The notes beneath the pieces were generated by a model. That model worked only from the letters and a program-made list of their open reading frames with translations. It had not been told where the DNA came from and ran no database searches. A DNA stretch of 37,739 bases, taken from NCBI GenBank assembly GCA_004535795.1, contig SPIA01000002.1, positions 17,930-55,668 on the forward strand, in the 5' to 3' direction. This document shows positions 19,523 to 27,902 of this stretch, piece after piece. Positions within the stretch are counted from its first letter, which is position 1. Every line of letters starts with the position of its first letter. The position numbers and the translations under genes were made by a program. Source of the DNA: Gammaproteobacteria bacterium LSUCC0057. GTDB taxonomy: Bacteria > Pseudomonadota > Gammaproteobacteria > Pseudomonadales > Porticoccaceae.

Positions 19523-19930
19523 TCACTTGACCACGCGTAATTTAGTCGCTGGACCGGATTTTTTCGCACCGCCGGGCGCGGCGCGTTTGACTGCAGTCGG
19601 TCGCGGTGGCGGTGGCGGGTCGCCGCTGCGCTCAAATACGATCCCCTGTCCGTTCTCTTGTGCATAGATGCTCAAGATCGCTGCAGCCGGTAGGTAGATG
19701 TCGGTGGGCATACCACCAAAACGGGCGTTGAAGGCAATACCATCGAGATCAATGTGAAATGCCGAGACCGCACGCGGGGCGATATTGAGTACGATCTGGC
19801 CATCGCTGACATGCTGTTGCGGCACCGCGGCATCGGGGTGGTTGGCATCGACCAGCACGTAAGGAGTACAGTCGTTGTCGACAATCCAGTCGTAGAAGGC
19901 GCGCAGTAGGTAGGGCTGGTTCGAGTGCAT
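19523..19930 (-). CDS. sspB: ClpXP protease specificity-enhancing factor SspB
   Basis: Adaptor (135 aa) that delivers ssrA-tagged proteins to ClpXP. The N-terminal substrate-binding domain starts QPYLLRAFYDWIVDNDCTPY and contains GIAFNARFGG and IYAQENGQGIVF. A flexible Pro/Lys/Ala-rich tail follows. The very end, LRVVK, is the ClpX-docking motif. ATG at 19930 is chosen to match Pseudomonas SspB; a GTG at 19936 is in frame. It follows sspA after 26 bases on the same strand, the common pair. Confidence 0.95.
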   Translation of the reverse strand: MHSNQPYLLRAFYDWIVDNDCTPYVLVDANHPDAAVPQQHVSDGQIVLNIAPRAVSAFHIDLDGIAFNARFGGMPTDIYLPAAAILSIYAQENGQGIVFERSGDPPPPPRPTAVKRAAPGGAKKSGPATKLRVVK

Positions 19931-19956
19931 AGCCACTGCCGACGCTGGAGCCGCGC

Positions 19957-20577
19957 TTACGCGCGGATCTCCATCTCCTGATCGGTTAGACTCAACTTAA
20001 ACGCCGGGCGGCTGAACAACCGCAACATATAGTCGTGCAACGGCTTGACCTGCTTGGTGTTGGGCAGGCTAATACCCAACTGTGGCAGACGCCACAACAG
20101 CGGCCCCAGACAGCAGTCGACCAGCGTGAACTCCTCATTCATAAAGAAAGGCAGTCCGCTAAAAATTGGCGCAGTGGTGATCAGCGAGTCGCGCAGCTCT
20201 TTGCGCGCCTGCTCAGCTTTTTTGCTCTCGGGGCTGCGCAGAATATCGTCGGAGAGACGGCACCAATCATTTTGTATACGGTGAATCCACAATCGGCTCT
20301 GCGCGCGCGTCACCGGGTAGACTGGCAGCAGTGGCGGGTGTGGAAAACGCTCATCGAGGTACTCCATAACCACTGTCGACTCGTAGAGGGCGAGGTCGCG
20401 GTCAACCAGCGTCGGCAAGGTGCCGTAGGGGTTGGCCTCGAAGATCTCTTCGGTGACTTTGCCGCTGTCGATATCTTCGATATCGACCGTTACCCCTTTT
20501 TCGGCGAGGACAATGCGCACGCGGTGGCTGTATTGGCAAATGGGGTCTGAAAATAGAGTCATCGATGAACGACGCAC
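19957..20577 (-). CDS. sspA: Stringent starvation protein A (GST-fold RNA polymerase-binding protein)
   Basis: GST-fold protein that binds RNA polymerase in stationary phase or stress. GTG at 20577 is chosen because GAGAGG lies six bases upstream; it gives 206 aa beginning [20 protein letters not shown]. The ATG at 20562 has no such site, and the longer frame to 20637 runs into the intergenic hairpin. Family segments: [49 protein letters not shown] and [18 protein letters not shown]. It lies between petBC and sspB, as in Pseudomonas. Confidence 0.95.
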   Translation of the reverse strand: MRRSSMTLFSDPICQYSHRVRIVLAEKGVTVDIEDIDSGKVTEEIFEANPYGTLPTLVDRDLALYESTVVMEYLDERFPHPPLLPVYPVTRAQSRLWIHRIQNDWCRLSDDILRSPESKKAEQARKELRDSLITTAPIFSGLPFFMNEEFTLVDCCLGPLLWRLPQLGISLPNTKQVKPLHDYMLRLFSRPAFKLSLTDQEMEIRA

Positions 20578-20610
20578 AGGGAACCTCTCAACTGTAGGGG
20601 GGTATAGAAA

Positions 20611-20639
20611 TGGTGCGAGCAGCTGCGCTGCTCGCACCA
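20611..20639 (-). terminator. Perfect 13-bp hairpin between petBC and sspA (attenuator-like)
   Basis: TGGTGCGAGCAGC (20611-20623) and GCTGCTCGCACCA (20627-20639) are perfect inverted copies around a TGC loop. On the minus strand the stem is followed by TTTCTATACC, only three T in a row. It may reduce read-through from the bc1 genes into sspA or mark the petBC mRNA end. It lies seven bases past the petBC stop. Confidence 0.6.
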
Positions 20640-20646
20640 GACAAAC

Positions 20647-22683
20647 TTAGTGAATGCCTTTCCAGAACTCGCGGTTCAACAGCACCACAAATACCAACAG
20701 CACAGCGAGGAACAGCAGAACATATTTGCCAATTTCTTTGCGTTGCTCGGCCATAGGCTCAGCCGTATAGGCCATGAAATTGACCAGGTCGTAGACTGTT
20801 TTATCAAATTCTTCAGGCGTCATCGACCCTTGTGAGGCGTAGCTGAAGCTACCACAAGGATCCTCGAGGATATCGGCGCCCGACAGCACATCGCGCTTAA
20901 TACCGCCGTTGGCAGCGCGCACTGGACCGGGGGCACACTCAGGCAGCCCTTGCAGAGTGATCAGTGCGTGCGGCATACCGACGTCTTTGAACACCTTGTT
21001 GTTGACGCCGTAGGGGCGAGTCGGATCGGCGTAGAAATTGCGCAGGTATGTGTAGACCCACTCTGGCGAACGCACTCGGGTGACCATGGTCAGATCCGGC
21101 GGTGCGGCACCAAACCACTGCTTGGCTTTATCGGCGGGCATGGAGATCTTCATTAACTCACCAATTTTTTGCCCACCCAGCACCAAGTGCTCGAGCATCA
21201 AGTCGTGAGGAATGCCGATATCGTTGGCAACCCGCTCCCAGCGAGAGTACTGAAACGAGTGACAGCCCATGCAGTAATTAACCGCCACGGCAGCACCATT
21301 TTGCAGCGAGGCCTGGTCTTTCATATCGACCTCGAAGCTATCGCACGGGATAGTGCCGCAATCAAACGCTGACTCAGCGCCGACCGCCTTGAGTGGCAGT
21401 ACAATCAGCGCCACCACGATCAACAGTGCGCCGAGCGAACGCCAGAAGCCCATACCGCCATCCATGGTGACGCGATCGGGTTCGGGTTTGCAGGTCTCCC
21501 AGCGAGTCCAGAAATAGATACCGATAAAGTAGCTAAAGTAGAGCACGGTACAGATCTGTGCCAAAAATGTGCGCTCGGGGGTTGGTGCTTTAACACCGAG
21601 GTAGCCGAGAATAACGAACACGGCAGCAAAGACCAGGATGGCGATGCGCGAAACGATACCTTTGTAGCGGATCGAGCGCACCGGACTGCGGTCGAGCCAC
21701 GGCAGTACAAACAAAATTGCAATCGCTGCAGCCATAGTGATGAAGCCACCGAGCTTGTCCGGCACCGCGCGCAACATCGAGTAGTACGGGGTAAAGTACC
21801 AGACCGGAGCGATGTGCTCGGGGGTCTTCAGTGAGTTGGCAATCTCAAAGTTGGCGTGCTCGAGGAAGTAACCGCCCATCTCTGGCATGAAGAACAATAT
21901 GGCGCAGAAGACGATCAAGAAAACTGTGATCGGCACCAGGTCGTGAATCACAAAGTAAGGATAGAAGTTCAGTCCATCCAGCGGCTTGCCGTTCTCATCT
22001 TTGTATTTCTTGATGTCGACACCGTCGGGGTTGTTGGAGCCGACATCGTGCAGGGCGATGATATGCATCACCACCAGCGCCAACAGAATGATCGGTATCG
22101 CCACCACGTGTAGAGACATGAAGCGGTTGAGGGTAATACCCGAGATCAGGTAGTCGCCGCGAATCCACTGCACCAGGTCGCCACCGACCACCGGGATAGC
22201 GCCAAACAACGAAATAATTACCTGCGCACCCCAGTAGGACATCTGTCCCCAGGGCAGCACGTAACCGAGGAAGGCTTCGGCCATCAGCGCTACATAAATA
22301 GTCATCCCAAACACCCACACCAGCTCGCGCGGGGCTTTATAGGAGCCATAAATCAGGCCGCGGAACATATGCAGGTAGACCACCACGAAGAACATCGAGG
22401 CGCCGGTGGAGTGGGCGTAGCGTATCAGCCAACCGAAGTCGACATCGCGCATGATGTACTCAACCGAGGCGAAAGCCATCTCCGAAGAGCCGGTGTAGCT
22501 CATCAACAACCAGATGCCGGTGATCAACTGAATCACCAGCACAACCAGAGACAAGACCCCGAAGAAGTACCAAAAGTTGAAGTTTTTTGGCGCGTAGTAC
22601 TCCGCCATGTGCGTGTTCCAGCCCGCCTTTAGCGACGGCATACGGGAATCGACCCATGCGCCCAGTGCTGCTAATCTACTCAT
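20647..22683 (-). CDS. Fused cytochrome b / cytochrome c1 of the bc1 complex
   Basis: One 678-aa frame carries both core bc1 subunits. Residues 1-405 are cytochrome b: His91 and His105 (RYAHSTGASM, VVYLHMF), His192 and His207 are the probable b-heme ligands; PEHIAPVWYFTPYY is the Qo-site region. Residues 414-436 form a hydrophobic segment ending AVGA before ESAF, which looks like an internal signal peptide with a cleavage site. Residues 437-678 are cytochrome c1: heme motif CMGCH (471-475), AAPPDLTMVTRVRSPEW, RPYGVNNKVF and a C-terminal anchor (653-670) ending REFWKGIH. Pseudomonas has separate petB and petC; the Bradyrhizobium fbcH gene makes a b-c1 precursor that is cut. AGGAGG precedes the ATG, and the petA stop overlaps it (TAATG). 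Confidence 0.95.
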   Translation of the reverse strand: MSRLAALGAWVDSRMPSLKAGWNTHMAEYYAPKNFNFWYFFGVLSLVVLVIQLITGIWLLMSYTGSSEMAFASVEYIMRDVDFGWLIRYAHSTGASMFFVVVYLHMFRGLIYGSYKAPRELVWVFGMTIYVALMAEAFLGYVLPWGQMSYWGAQVIISLFGAIPVVGGDLVQWIRGDYLISGITLNRFMSLHVVAIPIILLALVVMHIIALHDVGSNNPDGVDIKKYKDENGKPLDGLNFYPYFVIHDLVPITVFLIVFCAILFFMPEMGGYFLEHANFEIANSLKTPEHIAPVWYFTPYYSMLRAVPDKLGGFITMAAAIAILFVLPWLDRSPVRSIRYKGIVSRIAILVFAAVFVILGYLGVKAPTPERTFLAQICTVLYFSYFIGIYFWTRWETCKPEPDRVTMDGGMGFWRSLGALLIVVALIVLPLKAVGAESAFDCGTIPCDSFEVDMKDQASLQNGAAVAVNYCMGCHSFQYSRWERVANDIGIPHDLMLEHLVLGGQKIGELMKISMPADKAKQWFGAAPPDLTMVTRVRSPEWVYTYLRNFYADPTRPYGVNNKVFKDVGMPHALITLQGLPECAPGPVRAANGGIKRDVLSGADILEDPCGSFSYASQGSMTPEEFDKTVYDLVNFMAYTAEPMAEQRKEIGKYVLLFLAVLLVFVVLLNREFWKGIH

Positions 22684-23282
22684 TACGCCACCTCCTGGTC
22701 TAAACCAATCACCAGCACATCACCGCCCTCTTCAAAGCGATAAGGCGGCACTTCTAAGTTAGTCGGCGCCGGTACGCCTTGGTAGACACGCCCGGCAAGG
22801 TCAAATTTAGAACCGTGACAGGGGCAGAAAAAACCGCCCAGCCAAGCGTCGCCACCGAGATCCGCCGCACCGACATCGGGGCGGTACATCGGTGCACAAC
22901 CCAGATGCGTACAGAGACCGACCAGCACCAACAACTCGGGGCGCGAAGCGCGGTTGACCGGATCGACATAGCTGGGCTGGTTAGAGACTTCAGAGTTAGG
23001 ATCGCGCAGCACGCTTTCAACTTTGCTCAAGTTGTCGAGCGCTTGTTGGGTGCGGCGCACCACATAGATCGGTTTGCCGCGCCATTCGACCACGACGCGG
23101 GCGCCCGGCTCAATGTTGGCGATATTCACCTTAACCGGTGCGCCGGCCGCTTTCGCTTTGGCACTGGGGTTCCAAGATGACAAAAAAGGTACAGCGGCAC
23201 CGACCACACCAGCACCACCTACAACACAGGTGGCTCCGGTTAAAAAACGGCGGCGGCTATGGTTGACTCCGTCACTGCTCAT
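22683..23282 (-). CDS. petA: Ubiquinol-cytochrome c reductase Rieske iron-sulfur subunit
   Basis: Rieske subunit (199 aa) of the bc1 complex, which takes the first electron from quinol. The ATG at 23282 has AGGGAG upstream; the longer frame to 23330 is unsupported. The N-terminus has a Tat-type signal/anchor (SRRRFLTG then a hydrophobic stretch to about residue 36). Cluster ligands are in CTHLGC (Cys124, His126, Cys129) and CPCHGS (Cys153, Cys155, His156). It is the first gene of petA-petBC. Confidence 0.97.
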   Translation of the reverse strand: MSSDGVNHSRRRFLTGATCVVGGAGVVGAAVPFLSSWNPSAKAKAAGAPVKVNIANIEPGARVVVEWRGKPIYVVRRTQQALDNLSKVESVLRDPNSEVSNQPSYVDPVNRASRPELLVLVGLCTHLGCAPMYRPDVGAADLGGDAWLGGFFCPCHGSKFDLAGRVYQGVPAPTNLEVPPYRFEEGGDVLVIGLDQEVA

Positions 23283-23348
23283 GACGTTCTCCCTATTGCG
23301 GCGATGTAAGATAGCGCGCAGGCTGCGCACGAATAAAAAAGGCGCTGC

Positions 23349-23377
23349 ATAGTAACGGAAAGCCCTTTTTTTGGCAA
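23349..23377 (-). promoter_or_regulatory. Probable sigma-70 promoter of petA-petBC
   Basis: On the minus strand TTGCCA (23377-23372) and TACTAT (23354-23349) are 17 bases apart. The predicted start is near 23342, giving a leader of about 60 bases to the petA ATG. It lies downstream of the rpsI terminator, so petA is separated from the ribosomal protein operon. Confidence 0.55.
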
Positions 23378-23443
23378 TACGGCAGCACCATCAAAGCGGC
23401 CAATAGTGGCCATTCGCCACGCCCAGGCGCGCGGCGCGGCAAT

Positions 23444-23472
23444 AAAAAAACCCGGCCAGAGCCGGGTTTTTT
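23444..23472 (-). terminator. Intrinsic terminator of rplM-rpsI
   Basis: CCCGGC (23451-23456) pairs with GCCGGG (23461-23466) around CAGA; on the minus strand seven T follow. A-T pairs on both sides extend the stem and give a shorter T-tract on the plus strand too. It lies 18 bases after the rpsI stop. Confidence 0.9.
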
Positions 23473-23490
23473 GCCAAGCGATAAAGAGGC

Positions 23491-23883
23491 TTAGCGCTTG
23501 GAGAACTGCGGACGCTTGCGGGCTTTGTGCAGACCCACTTTCTTGCGCTCGACCTGACGGGCGTCGCGAGTCAAAAAACCCGCTTTGCGCAGCACCGGGC
23601 GCAGGCTCTCATCGTACTCGAGCAGGGCGCGGGCGATGCCGTGACGGATGGCGCCGGCTTGGCCGAAGCTGCCACCACCACTGACGGTGATGTTGAGGTC
23701 AAACTTTTCCACCACATCGACCAGCTCGAGCGGCTGACGGACAATCATCCGCGCCACTTCGCGACCGAAGTAAACATCCAGTGAGCGTGAGTTGACAGTG
23801 ATATTGCCACCGCCAGACTTAAGGAAAACGCGCGCAGATGAGGTCTTGCGACGTCCGGTACCGTAGTATTGATTTTCGGCCAT
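23491..23883 (-). CDS. rpsI: 30S ribosomal protein S9
   Basis: Small-subunit protein S9 (130 aa), whose C-terminal tail reaches the P-site tRNA. Signatures are [17 protein letters not shown] at the start, the core [33 protein letters not shown], and the basic tail ending QFSKR. It follows rplM after 11 bases in the usual operon and is followed by an intrinsic terminator. Confidence 0.99.
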   Translation of the reverse strand: MAENQYYGTGRRKTSSARVFLKSGGGNITVNSRSLDVYFGREVARMIVRQPLELVDVVEKFDLNITVSGGGSFGQAGAIRHGIARALLEYDESLRPVLRKAGFLTRDARQVERKKVGLHKARKRPQFSKR

Positions 23884-23894
23884 GATAGATTCCG

Positions 23895-24323
23895 TTAAAC
23901 TTCGAGGACTTTAGGCTGTTGAGCTTGGTGCGGATGCTCATTACCAGCGTAAACTTTGAGTTTTTTGAACATTGCACGTCCCAGCGGACCGCGTGGCAAC
24001 ATCCCCTTGACCGCTGACTGAATGACGCGCTCTGGCGCTTTGACGATCAGCTTTTCGAAAGAGATATCTTTAATTCCGCCGGGGTAGCCGGTGTGCGAAT
24101 GGTAGATCTTGTCTTTGGCTTTATTGCCAGTGACCGCGACCTTCTCGGCGTTGACGACGACAATAAAGTCACCGGTGTCGACATGCGGAGTGTATTCGGG
24201 CTTGTGTTTACCGCGCAGACGCGAAGCAATTTCGCTGGCCATACGGCCGAGTGTTTTGCCTTCGGCATCTACGATGTACCAGTCGTGCTGGGCGGTTTCT
24301 GCATTTGCGCTAAATGTTTTCAT
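23895..24323 (-). CDS. rplM: 50S ribosomal protein L13
   Basis: Large-subunit protein L13 (142 aa, the normal gammaproteobacterial length). Family segments include [55 protein letters not shown] and [24 protein letters not shown] is upstream of the ATG. It heads rplM-rpsI. In E. coli L13 represses its own operon by binding the leader; whether that applies here is not visible. Confidence 0.99.
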   Translation of the reverse strand: MKTFSANAETAQHDWYIVDAEGKTLGRMASEIASRLRGKHKPEYTPHVDTGDFIVVVNAEKVAVTGNKAKDKIYHSHTGYPGGIKDISFEKLIVKAPERVIQSAVKGMLPRGPLGRAMFKKLKVYAGNEHPHQAQQPKVLEV

Positions 24324-24367
24324 TTTATTCCTGCCTGGCTTTGGGGGTTCCCAAAAAAGGACGCGAA

Positions 24368-24395
24368 TTGTAATGAGCGCTGCGGCGCATTACAA
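24368..24395 (-). promoter_or_regulatory. Probable rplM promoter within an inverted repeat
   Basis: TTGTAATG (24368-24375) and CATTACAA (24388-24395) are perfect inverted copies around a 12-base spacer. Read on the minus strand this is TTGTAA, 17 bases, then TACAAT, a good sigma-70 promoter starting near 24361. A second possible pair, TTGATA and TGTAAT 18 bases apart, lies just upstream. The symmetry could also be a protein-binding site. Confidence 0.55.
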
Positions 24396-24436
24396 GAGCG
24401 TAACTACGGTTTTATCAATTTTTTTCTCGCCGTGAA

Positions 24437-25543
24437 TTACGGCCGATGCGGGCGCGCCAAATACTCGTGGCTCTGCATCTCCAGCAAGCGGCTTGCGGTG
24501 CGCTGGAACTCGAATTCTAACCGACCACCGCTGTAGAGGTCTAGCAGTGGCACCGCCGCCGAGACAATCACTTTGACTTGGCGGTCGTAAAACTCGTCGA
24601 TCATATTGACGAAGCGCCGCGCCGCATCATCGTTGCCGCGACCCATCTGCGGCACGTCGCTGACCAGCACCGCGTGAAATTCCCGCGCCAACTCAATGTA
24701 GTCGTTCTGGCTGCGCGGCCCATCGCAAAGCTGGGCAAAGTCGAACCAGGCGATATCCTCGGCCTTGTAGCGGCAGAGAATCACTCTGTTCTCCACCTCT
24801 AGTCGCACCGCCTCGCGGATCTCCCCCTCGGCCGGCACCAGCTGGCGGAACATCGTCAGCATCGCCTGGTCTGCTGACGGCCCCAGCGGTGAGTGATAGA
24901 GCGGCGCCTGCTCGAGCGTGCGCAACCGGTAATCGGTGCCGCCATCGACATTGACAACCTCACAATGCTGTTTGATCAGCGCAATAGCGGGCAGGAACCG
25001 CTGGCGTTGCAGGCCGTTTTGGTAGAGTCCATCGGGGGCGATATTAGAAGTTGCCACCAGTGTCACGCCGCGACCAAACAACTCGGTCATCAGCCCGCCG
25101 AGCAGCATCGCATCGGTGATATCGGTGACGAAAAATTCATCAAAGCAGATCACTCGCGCCTCACCAGCCAACTTATCGGCCACCGCTATCAGCGGATTTT
25201 TGCGCCCCGCCTGGCGCTTTAACTCGGCGTGAACACGGCGCATAAATCGGTGAAAATGAAAGCGCCGCTTCTGCTCAAACGGCAAGCTCTCAAAAAAATT
25301 GTCCATCAAGTAGGTTTTGCCGCGACCGACACCGCCCCAAAAGTACAACCCGCGCGGCGCACTGCGGCGCTTGGGGGCGCCACCGACAACCGCGCGCAGG
25401 CGCTGCCACCAGCCGTGCTGGCGGCCGCCGCTTTGCAGCTGCAAGTAGAGCGCCTGCAGCCGCTCCACCGCGTCAGCTTGGGCGCTGTCGCGGACAAAGT
25501 CACTGCGCTGCAGATCGCGCTGATAGCGCTCAATAGGGGTCAT
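24437..25543 (-). CDS. zapE: Cell division ATPase ZapE (AFG1 family)
   Basis: AAA-type ATPase (368 aa) that acts at the division ring in E. coli. Walker A is GGVGRGKT (residues 70-77), Walker B region is VICFDEFFVTDITDAML, and an R-finger region lies at TLVATSNIAPDGLYQNGLQR. The start MTPIERYQRDLQRSDF is typical. It is upstream of rplM-rpsI on the same strand and divergent from zapG, the same grouping as in E. coli. Confidence 0.95.
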   Translation of the reverse strand: MTPIERYQRDLQRSDFVRDSAQADAVERLQALYLQLQSGGRQHGWWQRLRAVVGGAPKRRSAPRGLYFWGGVGRGKTYLMDNFFESLPFEQKRRFHFHRFMRRVHAELKRQAGRKNPLIAVADKLAGEARVICFDEFFVTDITDAMLLGGLMTELFGRGVTLVATSNIAPDGLYQNGLQRQRFLPAIALIKQHCEVVNVDGGTDYRLRTLEQAPLYHSPLGPSADQAMLTMFRQLVPAEGEIREAVRLEVENRVILCRYKAEDIAWFDFAQLCDGPRSQNDYIELAREFHAVLVSDVPQMGRGNDDAARRFVNMIDEFYDRQVKVIVSAAVPLLDLYSGGRLEFEFQRTASRLLEMQSHEYLARPHRP

Positions 25544-25734
25544 AGCAAGCCTTGATGCGCGGCCGCAGCCGCTACCAGAAAGGTGGCGACTTTACCCATA
25601 GCGCTGCGGCGAGGCAAGTGCCGCAGAGAAAACGCCGGCGACGGCGACAAGCCGCTACAATCGCGTTAACATTGCTGGTGAGCGTTGTCGCGAGCGCTCG
25701 GTCCAGCACCAAATTGCCACCCCAAGGAGCTCAT

Positions 25735-26232
25735 GTGTTTACCATCAGCCATCTCGTCTTTGCCGCTATCGCTCTACTGGTGGGCGGCGCTATCGGACAC
25801 TTCAGTAGCCGCGGCCGACGCGCCGCCTCGGCCACCGCGCGCGAACTGAGAGCGCGCCTCAATGACAGCGAGCAGCGCTTTCAGGAGTACCAGCACGAGG
25901 TCGCCAGCCACTTTGTGCAGCTGTCGCAGTTAAATGCCAACATGGCGCAGAGCTACCGCGAGATGCATGAACACCTCGCCGCCAGCGCGGTGCGCCTGGC
26001 CGGCCCCGAGGTGGCGCAAAAGCTGCTCAATTCTGGCGATGGCGCCATCGTGCTGCACGACAGCCACGGCAACCCGCTGCTCTCGATCGACGATATCGAG
26101 CCGCCGCGCGACTACGCCCCCAAAGTACCCGGTGGCGTCCTCAGCGAGGAGTACGGCCTCGACCGCGATTCAAGCGACGAGGACGACGACAGCAGCGACC
26201 CCACCGAAGCGGCTCTGCGCGGCCGCGACTAA
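25735..26232 (+). CDS. zapG: ZapG/YhcB family protein (DUF1043)
   Basis: Inner-membrane coiled-coil protein (165 aa) linked to envelope growth and division. The GTG at 25735 has AAGGAG five bases upstream; the frame continues upstream to 25552 but that part is intergenic. One N-terminal helix (about residues 3-22, ISHLVFAAIALLVGGAIGHF) is followed by a coiled-coil (LNDSEQRFQEYQHEVASHFV, then QLNANMAQSYREMHEHLA) and an acidic tail. ZapE and ZapG are neighbours in E. coli as here. Confidence 0.92.
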   Translation: MFTISHLVFAAIALLVGGAIGHFSSRGRRAASATARELRARLNDSEQRFQEYQHEVASHFVQLSQLNANMAQSYREMHEHLAASAVRLAGPEVAQKLLNSGDGAIVLHDSHGNPLLSIDDIEPPRDYAPKVPGGVLSEEYGLDRDSSDEDDDSSDPTEAALRGRD

Positions 26233-26293
26233 CCGCAACATCGGGCCTACACTCTTACTACCGCCGCATTGGCGCGGCGGTCACGGAGTCGCT

Positions 26294-27001
26294 GTGACCA
26301 GTTGCCAACCCCGCCACCACAACGGCCTGGCCCGCTGCTGGTTCTGCCTTAGTCCGGTCAGCCGCGAATCGGCGCCGCTCTGCCGGCAGTGCCTCAGCGA
26401 GCTCAGCTATATCCCTGAGCAGCGCTGTCTGCGTTGTGCGCTGCCACTGCCCGGTGGCACACTGTGCCGCGAGTGCGCTGACCACCCACCACCGTTCGAC
26501 AGCGCCTGTATACCGCTCTGTTACGACCGTCACAGCGCGCAACTGATCAACTCAATCAAGCGCCACGCACACAGCACCGCACTGCCGTTGCTGGCCAAAC
26601 TCTGCGCCGAGTCACTGCAGCGCAGCGCGCCAATGGCTGAGCGACAACTAATCGCCATCCCGTTACACCCGCGCCGCACACTGGTGCGCGGCTTCTCTCA
26701 GGCGGCGCTGCTGGCTCGCGCCATCAGCCAACAGCTGGCACCACACCGATCTGACGAGCGCGCGGTAATGCTCTGTCGCCATCACTACCAACCGCGACAA
26801 CAAGGTCAGAGCCGCCGCCAACGCCTGCGCAATTTGCACCACGCATTTACCGCCAACGGCGCAGCCGGCGTGGCGATTGGTCTGGTCGACGATGTGGTCA
26901 CCACCACTGCTACCGCGCGCGCTGCCGCCACGGCGTTGCGCGACGCCGGTGCGACCAGCGTCACCCTGATCGCCGTCGCCCGCACACCGAAACGGCGATA
27001 A
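26294..27001 (+). CDS. comF: ComF family phosphoribosyltransferase-like protein
   Basis: Protein (235 aa) of the ComF/GntX family, linked to natural transformation or DNA use in several bacteria. GTG at 26294 has CGGAG five bases upstream; the longer frame from 25934 overlaps zapG and is a shadow. The N-terminus has a zinc-ribbon-like set of cysteines (CWFC, CRQC, CLRC, CREC). The C-terminal PRTase fold has HPRRTLVRGFSQAALLA and the PRPP loop GLVDDVVTTTATA. It lies about 60 bases after zapG on the same strand. Confidence 0.92.
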   Translation: MTSCQPRHHNGLARCWFCLSPVSRESAPLCRQCLSELSYIPEQRCLRCALPLPGGTLCRECADHPPPFDSACIPLCYDRHSAQLINSIKRHAHSTALPLLAKLCAESLQRSAPMAERQLIAIPLHPRRTLVRGFSQAALLARAISQQLAPHRSDERAVMLCRHHYQPRQQGQSRRQRLRNLHHAFTANGAAGVAIGLVDDVVTTTATARAAATALRDAGATSVTLIAVARTPKRR

Positions 27002-27074
27002 ACGCAGAGCCCCTAGCTCGATTGCCGATTCAACAACGCTGGCACCGCGCGGTGCGATCAACGACAATGACGCC

Positions 27075-27902
27075 ATGTCAGAGCTCACCGATACTATCAC
27101 CCCCACCCTAGATTGCTCCCGTCTAGCCGCCGAAGCGGCGCAGCTGGGCGCTAGCGAGCCGCTGCTGGCCGACATGATTGCACGGCTGTTCGTTGCCCAG
27201 ACCACTCCAGCGACGCTTCTGGCAACTCTGATCAGCGAGCGGATTAGCCACCGCTCAGTTGCCGCCGACGCGCTCTTCAGTGCGGCGTTGAACTGCTTTG
27301 AACAGCCGCAGGCCAGTGCCGCGGCGGCCGCCGATCTGGAGGCGATCTATCAGCGCGACAGCGCCTGCCAGTCGCGCCTGCAGGCGCTCTTGTTCAGCAA
27401 AGGGTTTCTGGCGCTGCAGGGTTACCGCGTCGCCCACACGCTGTGGCGCGACGGTCAGCGCAACGCCGCGCTGCTGTTGCAGCACACCATCAGCTGCCAG
27501 CTGGCGGTCGATATTCACCCGGCAGCGGAGATTGGCAGTGGCGTCATGTTTGACCATGCGACCGGCGTTGTGATTGGTGAGACCGCGCGTGTCAGCGACA
27601 ACGTCTCGATCATGCAGGGGGTCACCCTCGGCGGCACCGGCAAGGAAAGCGGCGACCGCCACCCCAAGGTCGGCCGCGGCGTACTGCTCGGGCCGGGCGC
27701 GAAAATACTGGGCAATATTGAGATCGGCTGTGGCGCTATGGTCGCCGCTGCCGCGGTGGTACTAAAACCGGTCGCTGCCAACAGTGTGGTAGCCGGTGTG
27801 CCCGCTCAGGCGGTGGGGCGCACCGACGGCGATAATCCAGCCGAGCTAATGGACCACTACTTTCACTGCGCCGAGCAAAAAAATCTCGAGCGACAGCGCT
27901 AG
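27075..27902 (+). CDS. cysE: Serine O-acetyltransferase (copy 1)
   Basis: Acetylates serine with acetyl-CoA in the first step of cysteine synthesis. The 275-aa protein has the N-terminal helical SATase domain (to about residue 135; LFSKGFLALQGYRVAHTLW) and a left-handed beta-helix of hexapeptide repeats (VDIHPAAEIGSGVMFDHATG, NVSIMQGVTLGGTGKESGDR, HPKVGRGVLLGPGAKILGNI). The catalytic His is in FDHATG. It ends in ERQR, without the C-terminal Ile that docks CysK in E. coli. Its stop overlaps that of convergent epmA within CTAG. A second copy lies at 34546. Confidence 0.93.
   Translation: MSELTDTITPTLDCSRLAAEAAQLGASEPLLADMIARLFVAQTTPATLLATLISERISHRSVAADALFSAALNCFEQPQASAAAAADLEAIYQRDSACQSRLQALLFSKGFLALQGYRVAHTLWRDGQRNAALLLQHTISCQLAVDIHPAAEIGSGVMFDHATGVVIGETARVSDNVSIMQGVTLGGTGKESGDRHPKVGRGVLLGPGAKILGNIEIGCGAMVAAAAVVLKPVAANSVVAGVPAQAVGRTDGDNPAELMDHYFHCAEQKNLERQR

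Noticed and set aside
23333-23375. Possible hairpin AAAAAAGGC/GCCCTTTTTT upstream of petA
   Set aside because: Pairing is imperfect with a long loop; the region is better explained by the petA promoter.
25552-25734. In-frame extension of zapG upstream
   Set aside because: The GTG at 25735 has a strong ribosome binding site and the membrane helix follows at once; the upstream part is Arg-rich intergenic translation.
25934-26293. Long comF frame overlapping zapG
   Set aside because: The first 120 codons are a shadow of zapG in another frame; the comF family sequence starts at the GTG at 26294.
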